64,000 bases of DNA. It comes from Mesorhizobium sp. (GTDB lineage Bacteria; Pseudomonadota; Alphaproteobacteria; Rhizobiales; Rhizobiaceae). The notes under the pieces are model-generated. The model had not been told where the DNA came from and ran no database searches. It saw only the letters and a list, made by a program, of their open reading frames with translations. The DNA is taken from NCBI GenBank assembly GCA_004020545.1, contig SAQE01000021.1:25941-89940 (forward strand), written 5' to 3'. The number at the start of each line of letters is the position of its first letter. Positions within the stretch are counted from its first letter, which is position 1. Below are positions 45,506 through 56,140 of this stretch, one piece after another. Position numbers and translations under genes: made by a program.

Positions 45506-47107
45506 ATGGCGCCCCGCGTTCTCGTATCGGATAAGCTTTCAACCACCGCCGTGCAGATCTTCAAGGATCGCGGCATCGAGGTCGACTACCTGCCCGATCT
45601 CGGTAAGGACAAGGAAAAGCTGCTCGAAGTGATCGGCCAGTATGATGGCTTGGCCATCCGCTCGGCGACCAAGGTCACCGAGAAGCTGATCAATGCCGCA
45701 ACCAGGCTCAAGGTCGTCGGCCGCGCCGGCATCGGCGTCGACAATGTCGACATCCCGGCGGCAAGCCGCAGGGGCATCATCGTGATGAACACGCCCTTCG
45801 GCAATTCGATCACCACTGCGGAACACGCCGTTGCGATGATCTTCGCGCTGGCGCGCCAGATTCCGGAGGCCAACGCCTCGACGCATGCCGGCAAGTGGGA
45901 AAAGAACCGCTTCATGGGCATCGAGATCACCAGCAAGACGCTGGGCGTGATCGGCTGCGGCAATATCGGCTCGATCGTCGCCACCCGCGGCGTCGGCCTG
46001 AAGATGCATGTCGTGGCTTTCGATCCGTTCCTGTCGGACAGCCGCGCCGAGGAGCTCGGCGTCGAGAAAGTCGAGCTCGACGAGCTTTTCGCCCGCGCCG
46101 ACTTCATCACCTTGCACACGCCGCTGACCGACAAGACGCGCAACATCATCGACGCGGCTGCGATCGCCAAGATGAAGGACGGCGTGCGCATCATCAATTG
46201 CGCGCGCGGCGGGCTGGTCGTCGAGGCCGACCTGGTTGCCGCGCTGAAGAGCGGCAAGGTGGCCGGCGCCGGTATCGATGTGTTCGAAGTCGAACCGGCG
46301 GAGAACAATGCGCTCTTCGGCATGGAAAATGTCGTGGCAACCCCGCATCTCGGCGCCTCGACCACCGAGGCGCAGGAAAATGTCGCGCTGCAGGTTGCCG
46401 AGCAGATGTCCGACTACCTGATCAAGGGCGCCGTCTCCAACGCCATCAACATGCCCTCGATCACCGCCGAGGAAGCGCCGCGGCTTAAACCCTTCGTCAA
46501 GCTCGCCGAAGTGCTCGGCGCCTTTGTCGGCCAGGTCACCGAGGATCCGATCAAGGAGGTCGAGATCCTGTTCGACGGCTCGACCGCGACGATGAACACG
46601 CGGGCGCTGGTGAGTGCCGCCCTTGCCGGCCTGATCCGACCGCAGGTCTCGGACGTCAACATGGTGTCGGCGCCGATCATGGTGAAGGAGCGCGGCATCA
46701 TCGTCGCCGAGGTCAAGCGCGACAAGTCGGGTGTCTTCGACGGCTATATCAAGCTAACCGTCACCACCGAGCACATGACGCGTTCGATCGCCGGCACCTG
46801 CTTCTCGGACCACAAGCCGCGCTTCATCCAGATCAAGGGCATCAACCTCGACGCCGAGGTCGGCCAGCACATGCTCTACACGACCAATGCGGATGCGCCC
46901 GGCATCATCGGCCTGCTCGGCACCGTCTGCGGCGAGAACGGCGTCAACATCGCCAACTTCCAGCTCGGCCGCAACCGGCCGGGCGGCGATGCGATCGCGC
47001 TGCTCTATCTCGACGCGCCGTTTCCGGAAAAGGTGCTGGATCAGCTGCGGGCGCACGAGTCGATCGACTCGGCCAAGCCGCTGCGGTTCGACGTCGGGAG
47101 CGAGTGA
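45506..47107 (+). CDS. serA: D-3-phosphoglycerate dehydrogenase
   Basis: 533 residues, first enzyme of serine synthesis. Substrate/NAD domains with GCGNIG at 150-155, RGGLVVEADL near 233, active-site His region ATPHLGAST near 279, an intervening ASB domain (about 320-450), and a C-terminal ACT domain (about 460-533; TTNADAPGIIGLLGTV) for possible serine feedback. ATG at 45506 after GGAGGCCGCC; the long (type I) form as in Mycobacterium. Confidence 0.96.
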   Translation: MAPRVLVSDKLSTTAVQIFKDRGIEVDYLPDLGKDKEKLLEVIGQYDGLAIRSATKVTEKLINAATRLKVVGRAGIGVDNVDIPAASRRGIIVMNTPFGNSITTAEHAVAMIFALARQIPEANASTHAGKWEKNRFMGIEITSKTLGVIGCGNIGSIVATRGVGLKMHVVAFDPFLSDSRAEELGVEKVELDELFARADFITLHTPLTDKTRNIIDAAAIAKMKDGVRIINCARGGLVVEADLVAALKSGKVAGAGIDVFEVEPAENNALFGMENVVATPHLGASTTEAQENVALQVAEQMSDYLIKGAVSNAINMPSITAEEAPRLKPFVKLAEVLGAFVGQVTEDPIKEVEILFDGSTATMNTRALVSAALAGLIRPQVSDVNMVSAPIMVKERGIIVAEVKRDKSGVFDGYIKLTVTTEHMTRSIAGTCFSDHKPRFIQIKGINLDAEVGQHMLYTTNADAPGIIGLLGTVCGENGVNIANFQLGRNRPGGDAIALLYLDAPFPEKVLDQLRAHESIDSAKPLRFDVGSE

Positions 47108-47127
47108 ACGCGCCAATCGCCTGAAAT

Positions 47128-47165
47128 GGAAACGCCCCGCCTGTGGCAGCAAGCGGGGCGTTTCC
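47128..47165 (+). terminator. intrinsic terminator of serC-serA
   Basis: GGAAACGCCCCGC / GCGGGGCGTTTCC around a 12-nt loop. Confidence 0.85.
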
Positions 47166-47195
47166 ATAATACCAGGCCTTGTCACCCGTCGGGCG

Positions 47196-47296
47196 GTTCA
47201 CCGTTTCACGGAAACGGCAAACCGCCCTATCTCGTTGTTTTGACGCAATTCCGGACGGAAAACCGTTTCACACTTTTCCTGGAATTGCTCTAGGGG
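47196..47296. repeat. RIME-like palindromic repeat (family A), copy 3
   Basis: GGGCGGTT-CACCGTTTCACGGAAACGGC-AAACCGCCC stem, then CAATTCCGGACGGAAAACCG...TCCTGGAATTGCTCTAG. Near-identical to the second half of 20834-20940. Confidence 0.85.
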
Positions 47297-47324
47297 AAGC
47301 GGGCTCGATCATGCATCGTCATGG

Positions 47325-48257
47325 TCAATCGCTGCCTTGCGTATTTAGCAAGGGAGATCGCAGCATCCGCAAGGTAGCCCTTCTGCCGCTGTATTCGGCC
47401 AGCGCGATGCCTCCGAGCACGAGCGCGAGCGCGAGACCCTGATAGAGCTCAAACCGCTCGCCGACGATCAGCACCGAAAGCAGCGTGCCGAAGATCGGCA
47501 CCAGATTGATGAACAGCCCGGCGCGGTTGGCACCGATCAGTTCATTGGCCTTGATGTAGAATATCTGCGAGACGACGGAAGCGCCGAGCGCGGTGTAGAA
47601 CGCGACCGCCAAGCCGCGCGCGTCGGGGACGATGACACGACCCGCCGCCATTTCCCAGACAAAGAAGGGCAATGAGGTCAAAAGCGCGGCGAACGACAAA
47701 GCCAGCATCAGGCTTTGCCAGCGGATGGCGGGCTTCAGCCGCAACCCCACCGAATAGAGGCTGTAGCAGAGAACCGCGACCAGCATGATGGCGTCGCCGA
47801 AATTGAGATCGAGCTTCAGCAATTGGCCGAGATCGCCATGGCTCGCGGTGAGTGCAACGCCGACGATGGTCAACGCGACGCCGACGATCTGCAAGCGCTG
47901 CACGCGCAGCCGGAACAGCACGAAATTGGCAAGAATGATGACGATCGGTATGGCCGCCTGCTCGATCGAGACATTGATGGCGGTCGTGTAGTTCAGCGCC
48001 GTGTAGAAGATGACGTTGAAGAAGGTGAAGCCGCAGGCGCCAAGGCCGGCAAGCAGCAGCCAATGCCGGCGCAGCTCGGGCCAATCCTCGCGAAACGCCC
48101 GCCAGCCCAAGGGCAGCATGATCAGCACCGCCAACATCCAGCGCAGGAAAACCAATGTCATGGGCGACACGTGGCCTACGGCAAGCTTGCCGGCCACGGA
48201 ATTGCCGCCCCACAGCAGCATGGTGGAGAGGAGGAACAGATAGGCGGCTCGATGCAT
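47325..48257 (-). CDS. DMT superfamily (EamA) transporter
   Basis: 310 residues with ten predicted helices in two EamA halves: LFLLSTMLLWGGNSVAGKLAVG at the N-terminus, PMTLVFLRWMLAVLIMLPLGW near 32, and in the second half AVLCYSLYSVGLRLKPAIRW and FINLVPIFGTLLSVLIVGERF near 250-270. Exporter of metabolites of unknown identity. Confidence 0.9.
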   Translation of the reverse strand: MHRAAYLFLLSTMLLWGGNSVAGKLAVGHVSPMTLVFLRWMLAVLIMLPLGWRAFREDWPELRRHWLLLAGLGACGFTFFNVIFYTALNYTTAINVSIEQAAIPIVIILANFVLFRLRVQRLQIVGVALTIVGVALTASHGDLGQLLKLDLNFGDAIMLVAVLCYSLYSVGLRLKPAIRWQSLMLALSFAALLTSLPFFVWEMAAGRVIVPDARGLAVAFYTALGASVVSQIFYIKANELIGANRAGLFINLVPIFGTLLSVLIVGERFELYQGLALALVLGGIALAEYSGRRATLRMLRSPLLNTQGSD

Positions 48258-48358
48258 TGCTGATTCCGGTGCGGGAGGCGCGTTCGAAGACCGAAGCCGG
48301 CCTATTGCGGCGGCCAGGCCAAGTAAATGATGCGAAAGCCGGAATTTGTTGTGCCTGG

Positions 48359-48393
48359 ATCAGGATGACGATCCGTTGAATCGTCATCCTGAT
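48359..48393. repeat. 14-bp perfect hairpin in the purA leader region
   Basis: ATCAGGATGACGAT-CCGTTGA-ATCGTCATCCTGAT. No T run follows; it may be the remains of a palindromic element, or an RNA hairpin upstream of purA. Confidence 0.6.
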
Positions 48394-48409
48394 CTAACAC
48401 TTGGTTGAA

Positions 48410-48478
48410 GCATGATCTCTTGCGAAAACCGGTTTCCACTTTTCGCTTACGCGGTCCTTCGGTTCGGGATCATGCTCC
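48410..48478. repeat. RIME-like repeat (GCATGATC-ended), upstream of purA
   Basis: GCATGATCTCTTGCGAAAACC...GGTTCGGGATCATGC, an inverted-end element about 100 nt before purA. Together with the hairpin before it, it explains much of the 321-nt gap 48258-48578. Confidence 0.7.
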
Positions 48479-48578
48479 TGGGGTTACGGCGGCAAAGAAG
48501 GGGTCGCATCGCCCCGCACATGAGGTTATAGAGGCCTGTCGTTTCAGCCGCCAAGGCGGCATCTCAAGGGAAAAGAAC

Positions 48579-49877
<1,299 letters not shown>

Positions 49878-49944
49878 TTTCACAGCCCTTCCTGGCGCTA
49901 CGACTGATTTGCGGCCCGGGGAAAGAATGCAGGTCGACTGACGC

Positions 49945-51693
49945 ATGGCGGATTTCGTTAGTGTTCTGAAAAAGCAGCTTGAGAAGCACGGCGAGCCCTC
50001 GCCCGAGCTGCGCAAGCGGATCTACGAGAATGCTCGTGGGGCACTGGCGAAGAAGCTCGCGGACTATTCTCCGCCTTTGTCCGCCGATGTCATCGCTAAG
50101 CAGAAGCGCTCGCTGGAAGATGCCATTTCCAGCGTCGAACGGGAGTATGCAGCGCCCGCTCCGGCGCCCAAGCCGGCTCCGGCGGAAGATCCGCTGGCGG
50201 AGCTGGAACATATTTTCTCGTCGATCGACCGCAACAAGAACCAGCCGAGCCACGTCCGGCAGCCGCCGGTGGCGAAGCCCGAACCGGCCAAGCCGGAGCC
50301 TTTCAAGCCGGCGCCGGCACCGGTGAAGGCGGAACCGAGCTGGCAAGGGGCAACGAAGACGGAACCCGGCGGCTGGCACAAAGTGCCTTCGGCACAGCCG
50401 CCGATGCCCTCGCCGCGCGAGGACGACGTCGGTCTGCCCGGCATGAACGCCGCCGAGCCGGACGACGGCAGCGATGCCTTCGCCAATGACGAGCAGCCGG
50501 CCGATACTTTCCAGCGGCTGCGGCCGGCGCCGCGCCGACGCAGCTATGGCGGGCTGATCGCGGCCGTTGTCGCTTTGCTGGTGCTGGCCGGCGGCGGTTA
50601 TGGCGTCTGGTTGAACAAGGATGCGTTCCGCTCGATGCTCGGCCTGAACGGCGGCGGCAGCAAGACGGTCTCGACCGAGCCTTTGGTCAAGCCCGCTCCG
50701 GCAAAGCCGGCCACCGAGACGGCGGCCACGCCGCCCGCCGCGGGCAACAACGCGGCCGCTGCCAATGAGCCGGCCGAAACGGCCAAATTCACCCAGCGCC
50801 TGACGTCTGAAGGCAAAGAGGTCGATCCCGGCCCCGCCGGCGGGCAGGCCACGATCGGCGAAGGCGAATCGGTCGCCGCGCTGACCACGCCGCCGCCGGC
50901 CGCGACCGTGCCGCCCCCCGCGCCTGCGACGACGACTCCGCCGGCTGTCGGCACGCCGCCAGCCGCGGCCGCGCAAACGCCGGGCGCGACGCCGCCGGCG
51001 CCGGCCGATGCCGCCAATCCGCCCGTGCCGGCTGCCGGCGCTACGCCTCCCGCCGCGGGGACGACACCGCCGGCGGCTGGCGCCACGCCACCCGCGTCTG
51101 GGACCACGCCCGCGCCCGCGACGGCCGAAGCGACCGTGCCGGTCGGCCAGAAGGCGATCTTCTATGAGGAGCGCACCAGCACGCAGCAGGGCACGGCCGA
51201 GCCCGGCAGCATCGTCTGGTCGCTCGTGCAGGAATCGCCGGGCGGCGACCTGCCACCGGAGCCGGCGATCCGCGCCGAGGCGACGATACCGGGCAAGGAC
51301 ATCCAGCTCAGGATGACCATCCGGCGCAATACCGACCAGACCCTGCCTGCCAGCCACATCATCGAGATGATCTTCCTGACGCCGGAAGGGTTTGACGGCG
51401 GCGGCGTCGACAACATCCTGCGCATCGCCATGAAGAGCTCGGAACAGGACGCCGGCAGCCCGCTGATCGGCATCCCGGCCAAGATCGCCGACGGCTTCTT
51501 CCTCGTCGCGCTCAACGACACCAAGGCCGACGAGGACGCGAACCTGACGCTGCTCAGGGGACAGGACTGGATCGACGTGCCGGTGGTCTACAAGACCGGA
51601 CGCCGTGCCTTGCTCACCATGGAAAAGGGCATTCCCGGCGAGAAGGTTTTTGATGAGGCGCTGAAGGCCTGGGCGACGAAGACGTCTGGGTGA
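49945..51693 (+). CDS. Unrecognised single-TM protein with Pro/Ala-rich periplasmic span
   Basis: 582 residues. A cytoplasmic N-terminal helical domain (1-70; ADFVSVLKKQLEKHG, RKRIYENARGALAKKLADY) and an acidic/Pro linker precede one TM at about 203-223 (GLIAAVVALLVLAGGGYGVWL). A very Pro/Ala/Thr-rich stretch follows (about 230-395), then a C-terminal globular beta-rich domain (about 395-570; VGQKAIFYEERTSTQ, VPVVYKTGRRALLTMEKG). I do not recognise the family. Its polyproline runs should depend on EF-P. It follows purA by 67 nt on the same strand. Confidence 0.75.
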   Translation: MADFVSVLKKQLEKHGEPSPELRKRIYENARGALAKKLADYSPPLSADVIAKQKRSLEDAISSVEREYAAPAPAPKPAPAEDPLAELEHIFSSIDRNKNQPSHVRQPPVAKPEPAKPEPFKPAPAPVKAEPSWQGATKTEPGGWHKVPSAQPPMPSPREDDVGLPGMNAAEPDDGSDAFANDEQPADTFQRLRPAPRRRSYGGLIAAVVALLVLAGGGYGVWLNKDAFRSMLGLNGGGSKTVSTEPLVKPAPAKPATETAATPPAAGNNAAAANEPAETAKFTQRLTSEGKEVDPGPAGGQATIGEGESVAALTTPPPAATVPPPAPATTTPPAVGTPPAAAAQTPGATPPAPADAANPPVPAAGATPPAAGTTPPAAGATPPASGTTPAPATAEATVPVGQKAIFYEERTSTQQGTAEPGSIVWSLVQESPGGDLPPEPAIRAEATIPGKDIQLRMTIRRNTDQTLPASHIIEMIFLTPEGFDGGGVDNILRIAMKSSEQDAGSPLIGIPAKIADGFFLVALNDTKADEDANLTLLRGQDWIDVPVVYKTGRRALLTMEKGIPGEKVFDEALKAWATKTSG

Positions 51694-51709
51694 GCGCGGC
51701 TTTCGCTGC

Positions 51710-52012
51710 CTAAAAACCTTGGAACAGCATGTCGAGCGCCGCGACGATCTCGTCGTGATGGTCGGTGAGATTGGTTCTATTCTCCGCGAGTTCTGTCGCG
51801 GCCACTGTGGCGATCAGATGGGTGGCCATGACCAGCTTTCGCCCATTGATTTCGAAAACGGGGTGCAGCTTCCGCATTGGCGGCGGGGCTGACGCGAGCG
51901 GCAGAAGCGGAACGACCACTCGTGTCTTGAAGTTGTCGAGGAGATCGGACTGAACGTCGAGAAGATAGCCGCCTTCTATGCCGCCGGCGGCGAAGACGTC
52001 ATAGCGCGCCAT
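51710..52012 (-). CDS. ccdB: CcdB family toxin
   Basis: 100-residue CcdB-like protein: RYDVFAAGGIEGGYLLDVQSDLLD at the N-terminus, TRVVVPLLPL near 31, and FEINGRKLVMATHLIATV near 53. Relatives poison DNA gyrase. The C-terminal WGI motif of plasmid CcdB is not seen (ends DMLFQGF), so target and potency are uncertain. Its start overlaps the ccdA stop by one nt (ATGA), a coupled pair. Confidence 0.88.
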   Translation of the reverse strand: MARYDVFAAGGIEGGYLLDVQSDLLDNFKTRVVVPLLPLASAPPPMRKLHPVFEINGRKLVMATHLIATVAATELAENRTNLTDHHDEIVAALDMLFQGF

Positions 52013-52254
52013 CAGAACTGCCGATGTTCTTTGAGCGGAATGCCATGCTTTTCGACATAATCATTCCAGGAGTCCATCGTGGCGCGGTTCTCAAGCTTCC
52101 AAAGCCGCGTTTTCTCAGCGGCCACGGCTTCGGCGATCCCGGCTTCGGCGGCACGAGAGACATTCACGTTGAGTCCCTTTGCCTCCTTCATGAGGTGTGA
52201 ATCGATCGACAGATTTGCCGGCTGACGGACCGCATTTGCGGCTATCTTGCGCAT
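52012..52254 (-). CDS. ccdA: CcdA family antitoxin
   Basis: 80-residue ribbon-helix-helix antitoxin: NLSIDSHLMKEAKGLNVNVSRAAEAGI is the DNA-binding half; the C-terminal toxin-neutralising tail is RATMDSWNDYVEKHGIPL. GGAGG precedes the ATG at 52254. First gene of the pair; probably autorepresses at the palindrome 52270-52290. Confidence 0.9.
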   Translation of the reverse strand: MRKIAANAVRQPANLSIDSHLMKEAKGLNVNVSRAAEAGIAEAVAAEKTRLWKLENRATMDSWNDYVEKHGIPLKEHRQF

Positions 52255-52269
52255 GATGGCCTCCGCAAT

Positions 52270-52290
52270 ATGCGTATACTATATGCGCAT
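52270..52290. promoter_or_regulatory. ccdAB operator/promoter palindrome
   Basis: Minus strand ATGCG-C-ATA-TAG-TAT-A-CGCAT: a 21-bp palindrome with one mismatch pair, overlapping a TATAGT -10 and 15 nt upstream of ccdA. Typical for an RHH antitoxin operator. Confidence 0.7.
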
Positions 52291-52326
52291 TTCCTTATTG
52301 CGGCAACGAGCGGGCGTTCTTCGGCC

Positions 52327-54147
52327 TCACCCCTCCATCTCTTCCCGCAGCATCTCCAGCTCCAGCCATTCTTCTTCAAGCGCCGCCAGCGTGGTGCGCT
52401 CCTTGTCCAACGCTGCAATGGTCTTCTGGAACGAGACGGGGTCGCGTTCGTAGAAGGACGGATCGGCGATGTTGTCCTCCAGCCTCGAGATCGAGGCCGT
52501 CACCGCCTCGATCTTCTTCGGCAAGGATTCCAGCGCGAATTTCTGCTTGAACGAAAGTTTCTTCGCCGGGCCTTTCTGGGCGGCCTGTTCAGTCTTCGGC
52601 GCGGCGCTTGCGTCGGCGGTTTCGGCCTTGGACCGTGCCTTGCGATCCTCGAGCCTCGAGCCGCCGCGCTGCGCCAGCATGTCGGAATAGCCGCCGGCAT
52701 ATTCGATCCAGCGCCCGCCGCCGTCGGGCGCGATCACGCTGGTGACGGTGCGGTCGAGGAAATCGCGGTCGTGGCTGACCAGGATCACCGTCCCGGCAAA
52801 GCCGGCGACCAGTTCCTGCAGCAGTTCCAGCGTCTCCATGTCGAGATCGTTGGTCGGTTCGTCGAGCACCAGGAGGTTCGCCGGCCGCGCCAGCACGCGG
52901 GCGAGCAGCAGTCGCGCCCGTTCCCCGCCCGAAAGCTCGCGCACCGGCGTGCGCGCCTGCTCCGGCTTGAACAGGAAATCCTTCATGTAGGAGACGACAT
53001 GGCGCTGCTCGCCATTGACCAGAAGGTTCTCGCCGCGGCCGTCGGTCAGGTAGTGCGCCAGCGTCTCCTGCGGGTCGACCGCCTCGCGCTTCTGGTCGAG
53101 CGCGGCGATCTCCAGATTGACACCGAGCCGCACTGAGCCGGCGTCTGGCGTCAGTTCGCCGGTCAGCATCTTCAGCAGCGTTGTCTTGCCGGCGCCGTTC
53201 GGGCCGACCAGGCCGACACGGTCGCCGCGCTGGATGCGGGTCGAAAAACTCTTGACGACGGTGAGGTCGCCAAAACTCTTCTCGATGCCCTTGGCTTCGA
53301 TCACCAGCTTGCCGGATTCGGCGGCGTCGCTCGCCACCATGGTCGCCGTGCCCTCGGCGCCGCGATGGTTGCGGAAACGCTGGCGCATGGCCTGCAGCTC
53401 GCCGAGGCGGCGCATGTTGCGCTTGCGCCTGGCGGTCACGCCATAGCGCAGCCAGTGCTCCTCGCGCACGATCTGGCGGCCGAGCTTGTGCTGGTCGCGC
53501 TCTTCCTCCTCAAGCACCTGGTCGCGCCATTCCTCGAAATGCGCAAAGCCCCTGTCCAGCCGCCGCGTCTGGCCGCGGTCGAGCCAGACGGTGGCGCGCG
53601 AGACGCGTTCGAGAAAGCGGCGGTCGTGCGAGATCAGGATCACCGCCGAGGAGGTGCGGGCAAGTTCCTCTTCCAGCCATTCGATGACCGACAGGTCGAG
53701 ATGGTTGGTCGGCTCGTCGAGCAGCAGGATGTCGGGCTCGGGCGCCATGACGCGGGCCAGCGCGGCGCGGCGCGCCTCCCCGCCGGAAAGATCGTTCGGC
53801 TGCTCCTCGCCGGTGAGGCCGAGATGCTCCATGAGATAGGTGGCGCGATGCGGATCGTCGGCCGGGCCCAGCCCCGCCTCGACATAGGCGCGCACGCTGG
53901 CAAAGCCGTCCATGTCGGGCATCTGCGGTAAATAGCGAACCGTCGCCGAAGGCTGGCGGAACACCTCGCCGTCCTGCGGCTCGATCAGCCCGGCGGCGAT
54001 CTTGAGCAGCGTCGACTTACCCGAGCCGTTGCGGCCGACCAGCGCGATCTTCTCGCCGGCGGAGGCGCTGAGCGCCGCGCCGTCGAGCAGCGGCGTGCCG
54101 CCGAAGGTCAGTTTTATGCCGTCGAGATTGAGAAGAGGCGGAGCCAT
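52327..54147 (-). CDS. ABC-F family ATPase (Uup-like)
   Basis: 606 residues with two ABC domains and no membrane region: Walker A GRNGSGKST near 37 and GPNGAGKTT near 318; signatures LSGGEARR and LSGGERAR; Walker B LLLDEPTNHLDL and LVLDEPTNDLDM. A C-terminal coiled coil (about 530-606; LESLPKKIEAVTASISRLED) is Uup-like, which binds DNA or ribosomes. Role: ribosome rescue or DNA repair. One nt separates it from thiN. Confidence 0.9.
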   Translation of the reverse strand: MAPPLLNLDGIKLTFGGTPLLDGAALSASAGEKIALVGRNGSGKSTLLKIAAGLIEPQDGEVFRQPSATVRYLPQMPDMDGFASVRAYVEAGLGPADDPHRATYLMEHLGLTGEEQPNDLSGGEARRAALARVMAPEPDILLLDEPTNHLDLSVIEWLEEELARTSSAVILISHDRRFLERVSRATVWLDRGQTRRLDRGFAHFEEWRDQVLEEEERDQHKLGRQIVREEHWLRYGVTARRKRNMRRLGELQAMRQRFRNHRGAEGTATMVASDAAESGKLVIEAKGIEKSFGDLTVVKSFSTRIQRGDRVGLVGPNGAGKTTLLKMLTGELTPDAGSVRLGVNLEIAALDQKREAVDPQETLAHYLTDGRGENLLVNGEQRHVVSYMKDFLFKPEQARTPVRELSGGERARLLLARVLARPANLLVLDEPTNDLDMETLELLQELVAGFAGTVILVSHDRDFLDRTVTSVIAPDGGGRWIEYAGGYSDMLAQRGGSRLEDRKARSKAETADASAAPKTEQAAQKGPAKKLSFKQKFALESLPKKIEAVTASISRLEDNIADPSFYERDPVSFQKTIAALDKERTTLAALEEEWLELEMLREEMEG

Positions 54148-54148
54148 G

Positions 54149-54793
54149 TCAGCTTTCGGGAAGAGGATAAGGGTGGGCCAGAAGCAGCGCCCGGCCGCGC
54201 TCGAGCGCGATCTCGAGCCGTCCCTTGACCTCGTTCGATATAGTGAGCGAGGAGCCGAACGCCACCTCGACGCGATCGAGCGGCCATTTGGCGCCGGTGA
54301 CCGTCAGGCCGGTGAGATCGGAGAAGCCCTGCACCGAGAACAAGGTGCCCTCGGCATAGTCGAAGCCGGCCTTGCCCGGCAGGATGGGGACACCTTCCTG
54401 TGCGCCGCTGGTCAGCAGAATATTGGTGCCGGCCTCGGCCAAGCGAAGCCCAAGCGCCAGATGCAGAAAGGCGTGGTCGGCTCGCCTGCCGCCGAAGGCG
54501 CCGGCCAGCACCAGGTTGGTGGCGCCGCGCTGAAGCGCTTCGGCGATTGCGAGCTCGCCGTCAGTCATGTCCTTCTCGGCCGGAAAGATCTTGCGCGGCA
54601 CGGCGGCCAGATCGTCCGGCAGGTTCGCCGGCACCGAATCGAAGTCGCCGACCCAGAGCTCCGGCACGACGCCAAGCATGCGGGCATGGCCGATGCCGCC
54701 GTCGGCGGCGATGACGCGCGAGCCTTCGATCTGGCGCTCGAGCCGAGGCGTGCGGACGAGTTCGCCGCCAAGCAGGATGGTGAACGTGCCCAT
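54149..54793 (-). CDS. thiN: Thiamine diphosphokinase
   Basis: 214 residues. Makes thiamine diphosphate from thiamine and ATP. Motifs: FTILLGGELVRTPRL, VIAADGGIGHARMLGVVPELWVGDFDSV near 27-55, FPAEKDMTDGELAIAEAL near 70, and GAFGGRRADHAFLHLAL near 98. ATG at 54793 gives normal length. It is divergent from the TPP riboswitch-thiBPQ operon, so uptake and activation of thiamine are clustered. Confidence 0.92.
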   Translation of the reverse strand: MGTFTILLGGELVRTPRLERQIEGSRVIAADGGIGHARMLGVVPELWVGDFDSVPANLPDDLAAVPRKIFPAEKDMTDGELAIAEALQRGATNLVLAGAFGGRRADHAFLHLALGLRLAEAGTNILLTSGAQEGVPILPGKAGFDYAEGTLFSVQGFSDLTGLTVTGAKWPLDRVEVAFGSSLTISNEVKGRLEIALERGRALLLAHPYPLPES

Positions 54794-54945
54794 GACCGTC
54801 GCCCTTACCAGCCCCGCCCGCGAAACGGAAGCCGGGCGCATCCAAACGGAACGGCGCTCGTTATGGAGTGAGCCGTGATGCATTGGATGCCCGGCAAACT
54901 TCCGCTTGCGCGCCGTTTCGGCCGGGCCTATGTCTGCAATCGCTC

Positions 54946-55043
54946 TAACGGGGTGCCGGACGCTGACTTTCGCGAACCGGCTGAGAGGCAACAAAGCCAA
55001 CCCGCTGAACCTGATCCGGTTTGTACCGGCGGAGGGATTAGAC
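54946..55043 (+). promoter_or_regulatory. TPP riboswitch (THI element)
   Basis: Conserved TPP-aptamer blocks in order: GGGTGCC near 54951, GCTGAGAGG near 54980, ACCCGCTGAACCTGATCCGG near 55000-55019, and TACCGGCGGAGGGA near 55024-55037. It lies about 55 nt before thiB, so thiamine diphosphate should turn off the transport operon. I see no clear terminator; control may act on the GAAGGAGG ribosome binding site. Confidence 0.95.
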
Positions 55044-55097
55044 GTCTCGGACGATCCGACGCCTCAATTCCTTGTCACGCGAACGAAGGAGGCGCCG

Positions 55098-56108
55098 ATG
55101 CGCTCACTGCTGTCCCGGCTTATTCTCGCAACCGGCCTTGTTTCGCTTTTGGCAGGTATCGGGCCTGCCGAGGCGAAGGACAAGCTCACTGTCTATACCT
55201 ATGAAAGCTTCACCGCCGACTGGGGTCCGGGACCCGCGGTGAAGAAGGAATTCGAGGCCGAATGCGGCTGCGATCTCGAATTCGTCTCGGTCGCCGACGG
55301 CGTGGCGCTGCTCAATCGCGTCAAGCTGGAAGGCACCGGCACCAAGGCCGACATCGTGCTCGGCCTCGACACCAATCTTACCGCGGACGCCAAGGCGAGC
55401 GGCCTTTTCGCGCCGCATGGCGACGTTGCAGATTTGAATGTGCCCGGAGGCTGGAAGGATGATACGTTCGTACCCTTCGATTATGGCTATTTCGCCGTCG
55501 TCTACGACACCGAGAAGCTCAAGAGCCCGCCGAAAAGCCTGAAGGATCTGGTCGAGGGCAATGCCTCCGACAAGATCGTTATCCAGGATCCGCGCACCTC
55601 GACGCCGGGCCTCGGCCTGCTGCTATGGGTGAAGTCGGTCTATGGCGACAAGGCGCCGGAAGCCTGGGCGAAGCTGAAGCAGAAGGTGCTGACCGTGACG
55701 CCGGGCTGGAGCGAGGCCTACGGCCTGTTCACCAAGGGCGAGGCGCCGATGGTGCTCTCCTACACCACCTCGCCGGCCTACCACATGGTTGCCGAGAACA
55801 CCGAGCGCTACCAGGCGGCGTCCTTCGAGGAAGGCGAATACCTGCAAATCGAAGTCGCCGGCGTCACCAAGACGGGCGCGAAGAACCCGTTGGCGGAAAA
55901 GTTCATCGCTTTCATGACCGGGCCGAAATTCCAGGACGTCATCCCGGAGACCAACTGGATGTTCCCGGCCGGCAAGACCGACAAGCCGCTCAACCCGGCC
56001 TTCGACAAGCTGGTCAAGCCGACCAAGACCTTGCTGTTCAGCCCGGAAGAAGTCGCGGCCAACCGCAAAGCCTGGGTGGACGAGTGGCTGGCGGCGATGA
56101 GCAAGTAG
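55098..56108 (+). CDS. thiB: Thiamine ABC transporter substrate-binding protein
   Basis: 336 residues, signal peptide ([25 protein letters not shown]), then the ThiB/TbpA fold: [40 protein letters not shown] near 93, [14 protein letters not shown] near 128, [15 protein letters not shown] near 164. Periplasmic receptor for thiamine/TPP. Strong GAAGGAGG upstream. First gene of thiBPQ. Confidence 0.94.
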   Translation: MRSLLSRLILATGLVSLLAGIGPAEAKDKLTVYTYESFTADWGPGPAVKKEFEAECGCDLEFVSVADGVALLNRVKLEGTGTKADIVLGLDTNLTADAKASGLFAPHGDVADLNVPGGWKDDTFVPFDYGYFAVVYDTEKLKSPPKSLKDLVEGNASDKIVIQDPRTSTPGLGLLLWVKSVYGDKAPEAWAKLKQKVLTVTPGWSEAYGLFTKGEAPMVLSYTTSPAYHMVAENTERYQAASFEEGEYLQIEVAGVTKTGAKNPLAEKFIAFMTGPKFQDVIPETNWMFPAGKTDKPLNPAFDKLVKPTKTLLFSPEEVAANRKAWVDEWLAAMSK

Positions 56109-56140
56109 GCTTCGATCTCGTCGATGTCTGCGCCAAGCTA

